From the NCBI GenBank assembly GCA_020849855.1, contig JADZFO010000050.1, forward strand, positions 1 to 64,000: DNA of 64,000 bases, in the 5' to 3' direction. Positions 56,432 through 64,000 of this stretch are shown piece by piece. The stretch is from a bacterium (GTDB lineage Bacteria > 4484-113 > JAFGCY01). The notes below the pieces were generated by a model. The model did not search any database. It was not told the DNA's origin and was given only the letters and a program-made list of their open reading frames with translations. Both the position numbers and the translations under genes were made by a program. Numbering within the stretch: position 1 is the first letter of the stretch; the number at the start of each line of letters is the position of its first letter.

Positions 56432-59400
56432 ATGGGAGTACGTGGATCTGGGCTGGGTTCAGCCCGCTGCTTGGTTGTAAGCCTCCTGGCTGCGCTTCTG
56501 CCTTTGCTGGCGGCCGGCTGCCGGGAAGGGGCGAACCGCCGGGCCGAGACACCGGAACTTGGGGCCGGCGACCCGAGCATTCAGGCCTTTGATCTGGCGC
56601 CGGCAACCGCGCTGGGGAGCACCTTCACCCGCCTGGGCGCTGCCGATACTGGCCTCGACTTCACCAATGATGTGACCGAAGAGCGCCTGGTGCTGGAGGA
56701 GATCTTCACCCAGTCCGGCATGGCCAGCGGCGACTACGATGCCGACGGCGATCTGGACCTCTACCTGTGCTCAATCAACGGCCCCAACAAGCTTTACCGC
56801 AATGAGGGCGGGCTGAAGTTCAGCGATGTCACGGCCGAGAGCGGCGAGGGCCTCGACAGCCCGGACAAGCTCAGCTCCGGCGGCATCTTCGCTGACTACA
56901 ACGCCGACGGGAAGATGGACCTGTACGTCTGCAACCGCCGCGGCGCGAACCAGCTCTTCATCAACCAGGGCGACGGCCGCTTCAAGGACGAAGCGGAGGC
57001 TCGCGGCGTGGCCGCAGACCAGAGCACCGTGATCAGCGCGGTCTTTGACGCTGACAACGACGGCGACCTGGACCTCTACCTGGCCAACTACCGCGACAGC
57101 AACGACGCCAACCCCCTGACCTATGCCTACACCCAGGGCCGCCTGGGCGACATCAAGCCCTGGTACATGATCGAGCTGACCAAGCAGCGCCCGCAGGTGG
57201 GCAAGGCCTCTATCAGCGCCACCCTGCCCGAGGACCTGCAGGAAGACTTCTATGTCGACGACTCCGGTTTCGCCCACATGAAGCCGCATGTCAACCAGCT
57301 CCTGCTCAACGACGGCAAGGGCAAGTTCAGCGATGTGACCGCCAAGGCCGGGCTGGACCAGCCGGCCTGGAGCTTCCAGCCCGTGGCCTCGGACTTCAAT
57401 GACGACGGCTTCATCGATATCTACGTCTCCAGCGACTTCGAGTTCCCCGACCGCCTGTGGATGAACAACGGCGACGGCACCTTCACCAACAAGGCGCCGG
57501 AGATGACCCGCAAGAGCCCCCTGCTCTCCATGGGCGCCGACAGCGGCGACCTCAACGGCGACGGCCTGATCGACCTGTACACATCTGACATGCTCAGCCC
57601 GGATTACAAGCGGGCCAAGCGCCAGAGCGGCGACATGAACCAGTGGCGCTGGGAGCTGATCAACATCCGCCCGCAGCCCCAGATGCGCAACATGCTCTTC
57701 CTCAACCGCGGCCAGGGCTATATGACTGAGCTGGGCCAGTACTCCGGCGTCGCCGCCACCGACTGGACCTGGTCGGTGCGCATCGCCGACCTGAACTACG
57801 ACACCCTGCCGGAGCTCTTCGTCACCAACGGCAACCTGCACGACACCTTTGACGTTGACAACCTCAACGAGCGCATCAAGATGCGCGAGCGCGGCGTGCC
57901 GATCAAGCAGATCCAGGAATACTTCTTCAACATGCCGGGCTATATGACCGACGATGTGGTCTTCACCGCCTCGGAGCCGCTGAAGTACGACAAGGCCCCG
58001 GACAACTGGGGCATCAAGGACGGCGCGATGTCCTGCGGCGCCTCGCTGGCGGACTACGACGGCGACGGCGATATCGACATCATCGTCAACAACACCAACC
58101 TGCCGGTGGATGTCTGGCGCAACGACATGGACAACGGCAACTGCGTGCTGCTGGACCTGCGCCAGGAAGGCCGCAACCCCGAGGCCGTCGGCGCGAAGGT
58201 CTATGTTGAATGCGCCGGCCAGCAGGTGGTTCAGGAGGTCGTGCTGGCCCGCGGCTTCGCCACCGGCGAGTCCAGCCGCCTGCATATCGGCCTGGGCGCC
58301 GCCGACAGGATCGACCGCCTGACCGTGCGCTGGCCCGACCACAAGACCCAGTCCTACAGCGGGCTGGAGGTGAACAAGCGCTATGTGATCAAGCGCGCCA
58401 AACGCCTGGGGGACTGGGCTGCGCCGGGCGAAGCCCCGCTCTTCACCCAGAAGACACTGCCCTTCCAGCAGACCGAGCGCAACACCCTGGTGGCCGAGTT
58501 TGACGAGGAGCCCCTGCTGCCCCTGCAGCAGAGCGCGCTGGGCACCGGCCTTGGCGTGGCCGACTATGACGGCGACGGCCTTTTGGATGTCTACTGCGCC
58601 GGGCCCGCCGGCCAGTCCGGGGCCCTGCTGAAGAATGCCGGGGCCAGCCCCGGCGAGCGGCCGGACTTCCGGCCCCAGGATGAGGCCATCCGCGACATGG
58701 ACCCCAACGTCGAGGAGATGAGCGCCCTGTGGCTGGACAGCGACGGCACGGGCAGCCCGGACCTGCTGGTCTCCGCCGGCGGAACCGAGGCGATGCCCAG
58801 CAGCCGCGAGTTTGAAGGCAGCCTGCTTGGCAACACCGGCCAGAGCTTCGCGCGCATCGCCCTGCCGGGCCTGCGCAACAGCCGCGGCTCGATGTGCGCC
58901 GCCGACGTGGACCGCGACGGCGATGTGGATGTCTTTGTCGCCGGCCACCTGCAGCCGCACAAGTTTGCCGCTACCGCGCCCTCGGACTTCTATGAGAACG
59001 AGCAGGGCCGCCTGCGCCCGGCCCTGGCGGCCCGCGTGCCCGCACTGGTGGACGAGGCGGAGACAAACGGCCAGATCGCCGAGGCGCAGTTCTGCGATGT
59101 GGACGGCGACGGCTGGCCCGACCTGCTGCTGGCGCGGCAGTGGGGGCCGCTGGAGCTGCTGCGCAATGAGCAGGGAGTCTTCAGGACGCGTATGAGCCTG
59201 TCAGACAAGGGCTGGTGGCGCAGCCTCTGCATCGGCGATTTCGACGGCGACGGCGACCCGGATTTCATCGCCGGCAACAACGGCAAGAACAGCAAGTACA
59301 GCCCCAAGGAAGGCGCGCCGGTGACCCTCTTTGCCAACGACTTCGACGGCAACGGCACCCGCGACCTGATCGAGGTGAAGTACCGCAAGGACGGCTGCAT

Positions 59401-60190
59401 GCTGCCCGGGCGCGGCCGCTCCTGCAGCGGCTATGCCGTGGGCTATATCCCGCAGCGCTTCCCCACCTGGGCCTCCTTCGCAGATGCCACCCTGGAGGAT
59501 GTCTATGGCCAGGGCCTGGCCACGGCCCAGCGCTATGAAGTCACGGCCGTGGAGCACGTCGTGGCCATCAACGACGGCAAGGGCGGCTTCAGCCTCAGCC
59601 CGCTGCCCAGGTATGCCCAGCTCGCCCCCGCCTTTGGCATCACCGCCGGCGACTTCAACAACGACGGCAAGCTGGACGCCTTCATGGCCAACAACTTCAC
59701 GGATACACAGCCCGAGACCGGCAACTGGTCCACCGGCTATGGCACCCTGCTGCTGGGCGATGGCGCCGGCTCCTTCACGGTCAGCGAGCCCTGGCAGAGC
59801 GGAAGCTATATCTGGCAGGATGCACGCACGGCGATCAGCGCTGACGTCAACAAGGACGGCGCGCTGGACGTGCTGGTTTCCTGCTCCAACGCCCCGGCCC
59901 AGATCCTGCTGGGCCGCCCGGGGGGCAAGTCGCTGAGCGTCAGCCTGCAGGGCAAGGCGCCCAACACCGGCGCGATCGGCGCGAAGCTCAGCCTGAGCCT
60001 CAGCGATGGCTCCACCCTGACCCGCTTTGTGCAGGCCGGCCAGGGCTATCTGGGTTCATATCTCGGCCCGCAACACTTCGGCCTGCCGGAAGGTGTCACC
60101 GCCCAGAAGCTGGTCGTCACCTGGCCCGATGGCAGCAGCTCTGAAAGCACGGAGCTGGCCCTCGAGAGCCTCAGCATCGCGCAGCCCTGA
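56432..60190 (+). CDS. Giant lipoprotein with two FG-GAP/VCBS propellers and two ASPIC/UnbV domains
   Basis: 1252 residues. The signal ends in LLAAGC. At least a dozen calcium-loop repeats of the form D-x-D-x-D-G-D-x-D-x (DYDADGDLDLYLCS, DYNADGKMDLYVCN, DFNDDGFIDIYVSSD, DVDGDGWPDLLLA, DFNNDGKLDAFMANN) form two FG-GAP/VCBS propellers. Each is followed by an ASPIC/UnbV-type domain: GAKVYVECAGQQVVQEV to RLTVRWPDHKTQ at about 585-660, and GAKLSLSLSDGSTLTRFVQAG to LVVTWPDGS at about 1175-1240. It resembles two CRTAC1-type proteins fused in tandem. Role in this family is unclear; calcium-dependent surface adhesion or binding is plausible. Starts with AGGGGACG upstream. Confidence 0.9.
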   Translation: MGVRGSGLGSARCLVVSLLAALLPLLAAGCREGANRRAETPELGAGDPSIQAFDLAPATALGSTFTRLGAADTGLDFTNDVTEERLVLEEIFTQSGMASGDYDADGDLDLYLCSINGPNKLYRNEGGLKFSDVTAESGEGLDSPDKLSSGGIFADYNADGKMDLYVCNRRGANQLFINQGDGRFKDEAEARGVAADQSTVISAVFDADNDGDLDLYLANYRDSNDANPLTYAYTQGRLGDIKPWYMIELTKQRPQVGKASISATLPEDLQEDFYVDDSGFAHMKPHVNQLLLNDGKGKFSDVTAKAGLDQPAWSFQPVASDFNDDGFIDIYVSSDFEFPDRLWMNNGDGTFTNKAPEMTRKSPLLSMGADSGDLNGDGLIDLYTSDMLSPDYKRAKRQSGDMNQWRWELINIRPQPQMRNMLFLNRGQGYMTELGQYSGVAATDWTWSVRIADLNYDTLPELFVTNGNLHDTFDVDNLNERIKMRERGVPIKQIQEYFFNMPGYMTDDVVFTASEPLKYDKAPDNWGIKDGAMSCGASLADYDGDGDIDIIVNNTNLPVDVWRNDMDNGNCVLLDLRQEGRNPEAVGAKVYVECAGQQVVQEVVLARGFATGESSRLHIGLGAADRIDRLTVRWPDHKTQSYSGLEVNKRYVIKRAKRLGDWAAPGEAPLFTQKTLPFQQTERNTLVAEFDEEPLLPLQQSALGTGLGVADYDGDGLLDVYCAGPAGQSGALLKNAGASPGERPDFRPQDEAIRDMDPNVEEMSALWLDSDGTGSPDLLVSAGGTEAMPSSREFEGSLLGNTGQSFARIALPGLRNSRGSMCAADVDRDGDVDVFVAGHLQPHKFAATAPSDFYENEQGRLRPALAARVPALVDEAETNGQIAEAQFCDVDGDGWPDLLLARQWGPLELLRNEQGVFRTRMSLSDKGWWRSLCIGDFDGDGDPDFIAGNNGKNSKYSPKEGAPVTLFANDFDGNGTRDLIEVKYRKDGCMLPGRGRSCSGYAVGYIPQRFPTWASFADATLEDVYGQGLATAQRYEVTAVEHVVAINDGKGGFSLSPLPRYAQLAPAFGITAGDFNNDGKLDAFMANNFTDTQPETGNWSTGYGTLLLGDGAGSFTVSEPWQSGSYIWQDARTAISADVNKDGALDVLVSCSNAPAQILLGRPGGKSLSVSLQGKAPNTGAIGAKLSLSLSDGSTLTRFVQAGQGYLGSYLGPQHFGLPEGVTAQKLVVTWPDGSSSESTELALESLSIAQP

Positions 60191-60201
60191 TGCGGCAGTG
60201 C

Positions 60202-60207
60202 TAGACT
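60202..60207 (+). promoter_or_regulatory. -10 box of probable leaderless promoter
   Basis: TAGACT, six bases (GAAGCT) before the ATG at 60214. It lies in the 23-bp gap after the giant lipoprotein gene. Confidence 0.45.
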
Positions 60208-60213
60208 GAAGCT

Positions 60214-60627
60214 ATGGACGGGCCGCAGACACCGGCTGGGGGCAGGCGTAGCGCCGCGCTTTCCCCTGCGCTGCTGGCGGGCCTGGTCGTGGTGCTGCTG
60301 CTGGGCGGCCTGCTGCTTTTCTTCGTGCTGCGCGCTTCGCGTGAGGAGCCGGTCAGCGTGGCCACCATCGTGGCGGACCTTCGCACCTACGACGGCCAGA
60401 GCGTGACGCTCAAGGGCCGCGCCCTCAGCCCGACGAACATCTTCGGCCTGAAGTACTACGACCTCGACGACGGCAGCGGCAGCATCAAGGTGATCACCGA
60501 GCGCGGCCTGCCGGCCGAGGGCAGTGAGATCACCGTCACCGGCGTGGTCAAGCAGGCGGTGCAGATCGGCGAGATGGAGCTCACCGTGGTCTATGAGCCG
60601 CAACTCGGCGAGGCTGAGCCGCAGTAG
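60214..60627 (+). CDS. Membrane-anchored OB-fold protein (CcmE/tRNA_anti-like)
   Basis: 137 residues: a membrane helix (ALLAGLVVVLLLGGLLLFFVL, about 19-39) and one small beta-barrel. The pattern ADLRTYDGQSVTLKGRAL, KYYDLDDGSGSIKVITERG and EITVTGVVKQAVQIGEMELTVVYE is that of OB-fold domains found in CcmE and in the tRNA_anti-like family. The CcmE heme-binding His is not present, so a heme chaperone role is not supported. A strong terminator follows. Confidence 0.7.
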   Translation: MDGPQTPAGGRRSAALSPALLAGLVVVLLLGGLLLFFVLRASREEPVSVATIVADLRTYDGQSVTLKGRALSPTNIFGLKYYDLDDGSGSIKVITERGLPAEGSEITVTGVVKQAVQIGEMELTVVYEPQLGEAEPQ

Positions 60628-60640
60628 CCGCAGCAAAAGC

Positions 60641-60668
60641 AAAAGGCCCGCGGGGCGGGCCTTTTCTC
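60641..60668. terminator. Bidirectional rho-independent terminator
   Basis: 11-bp perfect stem AAAAGGCCCGC / GCGGGCCTTTT (60641-60651, 60655-60665) with a GGG loop. The A/T ends give a T-tract on both strands, so it can serve the OB-fold gene and the convergent redoxin operon. Confidence 0.9.
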
Positions 60669-60720
60669 ATACAGACACAGGCAGGACGGCTTTCAGGCGG
60701 GCCTGTTCAGCCGCCTGCAT

Positions 60721-61356
60721 TTACCAGATGCTGCAGCCGAAGGGCTGGGTGCTCTGGCTGGCCGGGGTCTTGCCGGCGCGCAGGGCCTTCACCGCTTCAA
60801 CCACATAGTTGGTGCCCTTGGGGATCTCCTTGAAGGTGCCCTGGTCCACAGCTCCGCTGTAGGCCAGCTTGCCCTTGGCATCAATGATGAAGATGTCCGG
60901 GGTGGTCTGGGCACCATAGGCGCTGGCGACCTCCTGCTTGCCGTCAAGCAGCAGGGGCCAGGCGACGCCGTGGGCCTTGGACATCCTGGTCATATCCTCG
61001 CGGCTGTTGCCCTCGGTGCTCTCCGGCAGCGAATCCACCGCCAGCCAGACCAGGTCCTTGCCCTTGACCTGGGCATAGGTCGCGGGCATGGCGCCCTGGT
61101 CCTTGCCCTTGGGCTTGACGTAGTACCTCGTCACTACCGGGCATTCGGGCGACCAGAACTCCAGCACCACGATCTTGCCGGCCTTGGTGTAGTCGGAAAG
61201 CTTGTGGGTCTTGCCGTCCAGGTCCTTGAGTGTGAAGTCCGGGGCCTTGGCGCCCACGGCAAGCCGGGCGTCCGGCGCGGCGGCGCTGGTGCTGAGCAGC
61301 AGCGCGGCGAAACAGAGCAGAAGCAGCCCCTTCACAACGAAACAAGCCTTGTTCAT
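60721..61356 (-). CDS. Secreted redoxin (AhpC/TSA, PRX-like), copy 3 of operon
   Basis: 211 residues from the ATG at 61356 (GGAGGATGAG upstream). Signal peptide (VVKGLLLLCFAALLLSTSAAA), then a thioredoxin-fold peroxiredoxin-like domain: VGAKAPDFTLKDLDGKTHKL, VVLEFWSPECPVVTRYY (peroxidatic-type Cys72) and AYGAQTTPDIFIIDAKGKLAYSG. It ends in PFGCSIW with a conserved Cys208 that may be the resolving residue. Probably reduces peroxides or handles thiols in the periplasm. Last gene of three. Confidence 0.9.
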   Translation of the reverse strand: MNKACFVVKGLLLLCFAALLLSTSAAAPDARLAVGAKAPDFTLKDLDGKTHKLSDYTKAGKIVVLEFWSPECPVVTRYYVKPKGKDQGAMPATYAQVKGKDLVWLAVDSLPESTEGNSREDMTRMSKAHGVAWPLLLDGKQEVASAYGAQTTPDIFIIDAKGKLAYSGAVDQGTFKEIPKGTNYVVEAVKALRAGKTPASQSTQPFGCSIW

Positions 61357-61421
61357 CTCATCCTCCAAAGAAAGGAAAGTGGCCGGACGGGACAGGCCCG
61401 CCCGGCCGCAGTGACACATGC

Positions 61422-62057
61422 TTAGTTGGCGTACTTGACGCCGCAGCCCACCGGGCGGGTCTCGACAATACTGGGCGGGTTGCCTTCCTGGGCCGCCTTG
61501 ACGGCCTCTTCAACAAAGGCCCGGCCGCTGCCGGGCTCGCCGTTGATGCCGCCCTCGTCGGCGGCGCCGCGGTAGACCAGCACACCGCTGGGGTCAATCA
61601 CCACAATCTCCGGCGTGCGGCGGGCGCCGTAAGCCTTGCCCACCTTGCCGTCGCTGTCCAGCAGCACCGGGTTCTGGATGCCCCAGGCGCCGGCCTTCTC
61701 GCGGTTCAGCTCGGGGTCCGCGCCTTCCTTGCCCGGCGCCCCGGAGTTGATCGCCAGCCAGACCACGCTGGGGGACTGGATCCGCGCCTTGAGGTCCTGC
61801 ATGGCGCTTGAGCCTTCATAGTAGGCCACCACATAAGGGCAGCCCGGGTTGAACCACTCCAGCACCACGGTCTTGCCGGCATAGTCGGCCAGCGAGACGG
61901 TGTTACCGCTGAGGTCTGTCAGGCTGAAGGCCGGGGCCTGCTCGCCCACCCTGGCACCGCTTGGCGCAGCCTCAGCTGAGCGTCCGGCCACGCCGGCAAG
62001 CAGCACAGCGGCAAGCGCTGTGATGGTGAGCACACGAATCCTGCGAATGCTGAGCAT
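61422..62057 (-). CDS. Secreted redoxin (AhpC/TSA, PRX-like), copy 2 of operon
   Basis: 211 residues; ATG with AGGAGAAAAGAG upstream. Signal peptide to about residue 30 (AAVLLAGVAGRSAEA). Domain landmarks VGEQAPAFSLTDLSGNTVSL, VVLEWFNPGCPYVVAYY (Cys73) and AYGARRTPEIVVIDPSGVLVYRGAADEGG. The C-terminus PVGCGVKYAN carries Cys205, the position that is UGA in the upstream paralogue. The GAADEGG segment is shared with copy 1, so copies 1 and 2 are closest. Confidence 0.9.
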   Translation of the reverse strand: MLSIRRIRVLTITALAAVLLAGVAGRSAEAAPSGARVGEQAPAFSLTDLSGNTVSLADYAGKTVVLEWFNPGCPYVVAYYEGSSAMQDLKARIQSPSVVWLAINSGAPGKEGADPELNREKAGAWGIQNPVLLDSDGKVGKAYGARRTPEIVVIDPSGVLVYRGAADEGGINGEPGSGRAFVEEAVKAAQEGNPPSIVETRPVGCGVKYAN

Positions 62058-62122
62058 TTCTCTTTTCTCCTGAGCCGGGGTCTGACAATACTCCCGGCCC
62101 GGGAAGTTTCTTTAGAGCCGGG

Positions 62123-62136
62123 GGACTAACTAGTCC
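62123..62136 (-). promoter_or_regulatory. Candidate SECIS-like hairpin
   Basis: On the mRNA strand GGACT-AGTT-AGTCC: 5-bp stem (6 if the loop is GT only), starting 14 bases after the UGA. Bacterial SECIS hairpins sit about 11 or more bases after the UGA and often have G and U in the apical loop. The stem is short, so support is moderate. Confidence 0.4.
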
Positions 62137-62816
62137 GCGTACTTCACGCCTCAGCCGACTGCCTGCGTCTCCATGATCAGGGGCAGACGGCCTTCGCGTG
62201 CGCTGTTAACAGCTTCAACAACAAAATTGCGCCCCGTGCCGGGGGCGTCGCGGCCGCCTTCATCACAGGAGCCGCGGTAGACCAGGCGCCCATCCGGCGC
62301 GATGACCATCATGTGCGGTGTGCGGCGCGCGCCATAAGCCTGGCCGACGCGGCCGCTGAAATCCATCAGCAGCGGGAAATGGATGTTCAGGCCCTTCACG
62401 GAATCGGCATTCTCAGCCAGGTCGCTGCCGGGCTTGCCGGGGGCGGAGGAGTTGATGCAGAGCCAGACGACATCCGCGCCCAGGGCTTCATGCGTCGCCA
62501 CCATCGGCGGCGGGGCCTCTGCATCAGCGCCGGGGGTGTAATAGGCCACGCAGACCGGGCAGGCCGGGCTGAACCACTCCAGGACAACGGTTTTGCCCTG
62601 GGCGGTGTAGTCGCTGAGGCGGTGCGTCTGGCCATTCAGGTCGGCCAGCTCAAAGTCCGGGGCCGCATCGCCAACCCTTACCGGGGCCGGCAGCGGCGGC
62701 AGCTTGGGCTTGGGGGCAGCTCCCTGGTGTGCATCCGCGGCGCTGGTCCAGCATGAAGCCAGAACCACAAAGGCCATTGCAGCGGCGAGGCCGCTGAGTG
62801 TCCTTGTTCCTCCCAT
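62130..62816 (-). CDS. Secreted redoxin, copy 1; candidate selenoprotein (in-frame UGA at 62151-62153)
   Basis: 221 residues to the UGA, 228 if it is read through to the TAG at 62130. The ATG at 62816 has AAGGAGGCGGAG upstream. Signal peptide (AAAMAFVVLASCWTSAADA), then VGDAAPDFELADLNGQTHRL, VVLEWFSPACPVCVAYY with a CxxC (Cys86, Cys89), and AYGARRTPHMMVIAPDGRLVYRG. The sequence before the UGA is METQAVG and after it GVKYAD. The paralogue 73 bp downstream ends PVG-C-GVKYAN, so the UGA replaces a conserved Cys and the tail is preserved. A small hairpin follows (62123-62136). If UGA is only a stop, the protein ends at residue 221 without this residue. First gene of the redoxin operon. Confidence 0.8.
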
Positions 62817-62987
62817 CTCCGCCTCCTTAGACATGTAATCAGTCCAGTTAGAATTACCATAGGACATAGTAGGCTGATTTTCTGTTCAGAGCGCTTTTCC
62901 TGTAAATCCGCAGTACAACTAGACGCATGTTCAGATTCAGGCTTTGCTAGAATCGCCCAGGCCGCAGCAGCGGCCCGGGGAGAGCAG

Positions 62988-64000
62988 ATGCAGGACGATC
63001 CGAAGAGCATTGACCCGCGGGATGAAGCGCAGCAGGAAGGCGGCCCGGACTGGAGTCCCAAGGCGCCGCCGGACCTGAACATCATTCTGCGCGGCGGGGA
63101 GCTGCCTGCTGATGGGGAAGAGGAAGCGCCAGGGGCCGAAGGCGCGGCCGCCCCGCGGCCGCTGAAACCCTCGGTACGCTACAGCGACGCTGAGCCGCTG
63201 AAGCGGCCGGAAGCCGCAACAGCAGCCGATGACCCCCCGCCCTTCGAGACCGGCGGCAGCGGCATCAATGCAACTCCGATCATCATCGGCCTGGCGGTCG
63301 TGCTGCTAATAGTCGTCGGCTTCTTCACCCTGCCGTCCCTGCTGAAGAAGGACACCCCGGCCACCGGCGGCGGAACCGCCGGCCAGGGCTCGATGGCCAG
63401 CAGCGATGTGGAGGGCGAGGCCCCTGTGGGCCTGGAGCCCTATGTGATTGACGACTTCTTCTATGGCGAGCTTGAGGAAGCGATCAAGCTGGCCAACGAG
63501 CGCAGCAAGTCAGACGGCTATTACGCCTATCGCTATGGCGTGCTGGAAAAGACCGACCGCGGCATCAGCCAGAGCATCAGCATCACCGCCTATCTGGGCG
63601 GCGAGGGCGCGGATGCGGCGGCCGGTGAAGGCGGGGGCCAGAGCTTCCGCGACGCCATGCAGCCTTATCTGGACGGCCTGAACGCACGCGAGGGCGTTGT
63701 GGCCACGCTCTTCCTGCGCAGCACCGGCGGCAAGGAAGCGATGGGCGAGAACGACCGCTGGCTGGTCTATGGCAAGTACTATTTCCTTGAGCACGAGACG
63801 CAGATCAAGGACATCCTGGCGGCCATCAACGGCTACAAGACCGCCGAGGGCCAGTACCCCAGCTCCCTGCTGACGGCCGACCCCGGCGCCAAGACCCGCG
63901 GTAACCCGACTTTCGAAGCCGGCGGCTTTGGCTACCTGCCGGTCTTCAAGACTGACTCCGCGGGCAACATCATCATGGGCTCCGGCTCCGGCATCGCCTC
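62988..64000 (+). CDS. Membrane-anchored protein, 3' end beyond window
   Basis: Open from the ATG at 62988 (GGAGAGCAG upstream) to the window end: at least 337 codons with no stop. An acidic, Pro-rich cytoplasmic N-terminus of about 95 residues is followed by one membrane helix (PIIIGLAVVLLIVVGFFTL), then an exported region. This contains the phrase FLEHETQIKDILAAINGYKTAEGQYPSSLL, similar to the head of pseudopilin-like proteins such as the gene at 38940. Function unknown. TAGAAT at 62948-62953 may be its -10 box. Divergent from the redoxin operon. Confidence 0.75.
   Translation, partial: MQDDPKSIDPRDEAQQEGGPDWSPKAPPDLNIILRGGELPADGEEEAPGAEGAAAPRPLKPSVRYSDAEPLKRPEAATAADDPPPFETGGSGINATPIIIGLAVVLLIVVGFFTLPSLLKKDTPATGGGTAGQGSMASSDVEGEAPVGLEPYVIDDFFYGELEEAIKLANERSKSDGYYAYRYGVLEKTDRGISQSISITAYLGGEGADAAAGEGGGQSFRDAMQPYLDGLNAREGVVATLFLRSTGGKEAMGENDRWLVYGKYYFLEHETQIKDILAAINGYKTAEGQYPSSLLTADPGAKTRGNPTFEAGGFGYLPVFKTDSAGNIIMGSGSGIA

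Noticed and set aside
50650..58960. Very long minus-strand frames opposite the Clp gene (50650-53106) and the FG-GAP gene (56771-58960)
   Set aside because: They have no family motifs, and the sense strand encodes well-recognised domains.
62130..62165. UGA treated as an ordinary stop codon with a meaningless tail
   Set aside because: The six codons after UGA match the paralogue's tail and the UGA coincides with its conserved Cys, so readthrough is the better working idea. An ordinary stop remains possible.

Overview
The window is a GC-rich, densely coded stretch of a bacterial chromosome with no rRNA or tRNA gene that I can see. The host is diderm: it has an RND pump with its membrane fusion lipoprotein, many lipobox proteins, a MacB-type permease and a PpiD/SurA-like foldase. 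It looks like a free-living heterotroph with a large secreted lipoprotein repertoire. I cannot name the phylum; several gene types (ASPIC/FG-GAP giants, GH44, DinB expansions) point to an uncultivated or poorly sampled lineage.

Layout. 155-4601: RND efflux pair. 4754-9897: two convergent propeller lipoproteins. 9943-16256: dihydrouridine synthase, a helical membrane protein, a Fur-family regulator and MutL. 16471-19828: a cohesin-like lipoprotein translationally coupled to an M6 metalloprotease. 19829-22465: an accessory island bounded by arrays of about 165-bp repeats, holding three small genes. 22466-26419: NUDIX, monooxygenase, three DinB paralogues and a HAD phosphatase. 26670-30288: MscS channel, Mrp/ApbC ATPase, CPBP protease. 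30432-32765: PKD lipoprotein. 32899-36555: NmrA-like protein, aspS, and a MntA-HepT toxin-antitoxin pair inserted against the aspS 3' end. 36609-41916: cytochrome-bearing lipoprotein, small membrane proteins, GH44 lipoprotein. 41932-47279: Rpe, PASTA protein, PPIC foldase, PlsC-like acyltransferase. 47326-50918: PKD lipoprotein and permease. 51004-53890: unusual Clp ATPase and YbjN-like partner. 54010-60627: large lipoproteins and an OB-fold protein. 60721-62816: three tandem redoxins. 62988-end: a membrane-anchored protein cut by the window edge.

Main points of interest. (1) The first redoxin has an in-frame UGA exactly where its two paralogues have a conserved C-terminal Cys; the reading frame continues with the conserved tail, and a small hairpin follows the UGA, so it is a candidate selenoprotein. 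(2) Seven lipoproteins with unrelated C-terminal domains share one N-terminal module that I do not recognise. (3) Degenerate heptanucleotide repeats form inverted-arm islands between genes and, in frame, inside mutL. (4) At least nine genes have a TANNNT box exactly six bases before the start codon and no Shine-Dalgarno sequence, which points to leaderless transcripts. (5) A duplicated 26-bp aspS end marks the boundaries of the MntA-HepT cassette. (6) The Clp ATPase has an intact first AAA domain and a second domain that has lost both Walker motifs.
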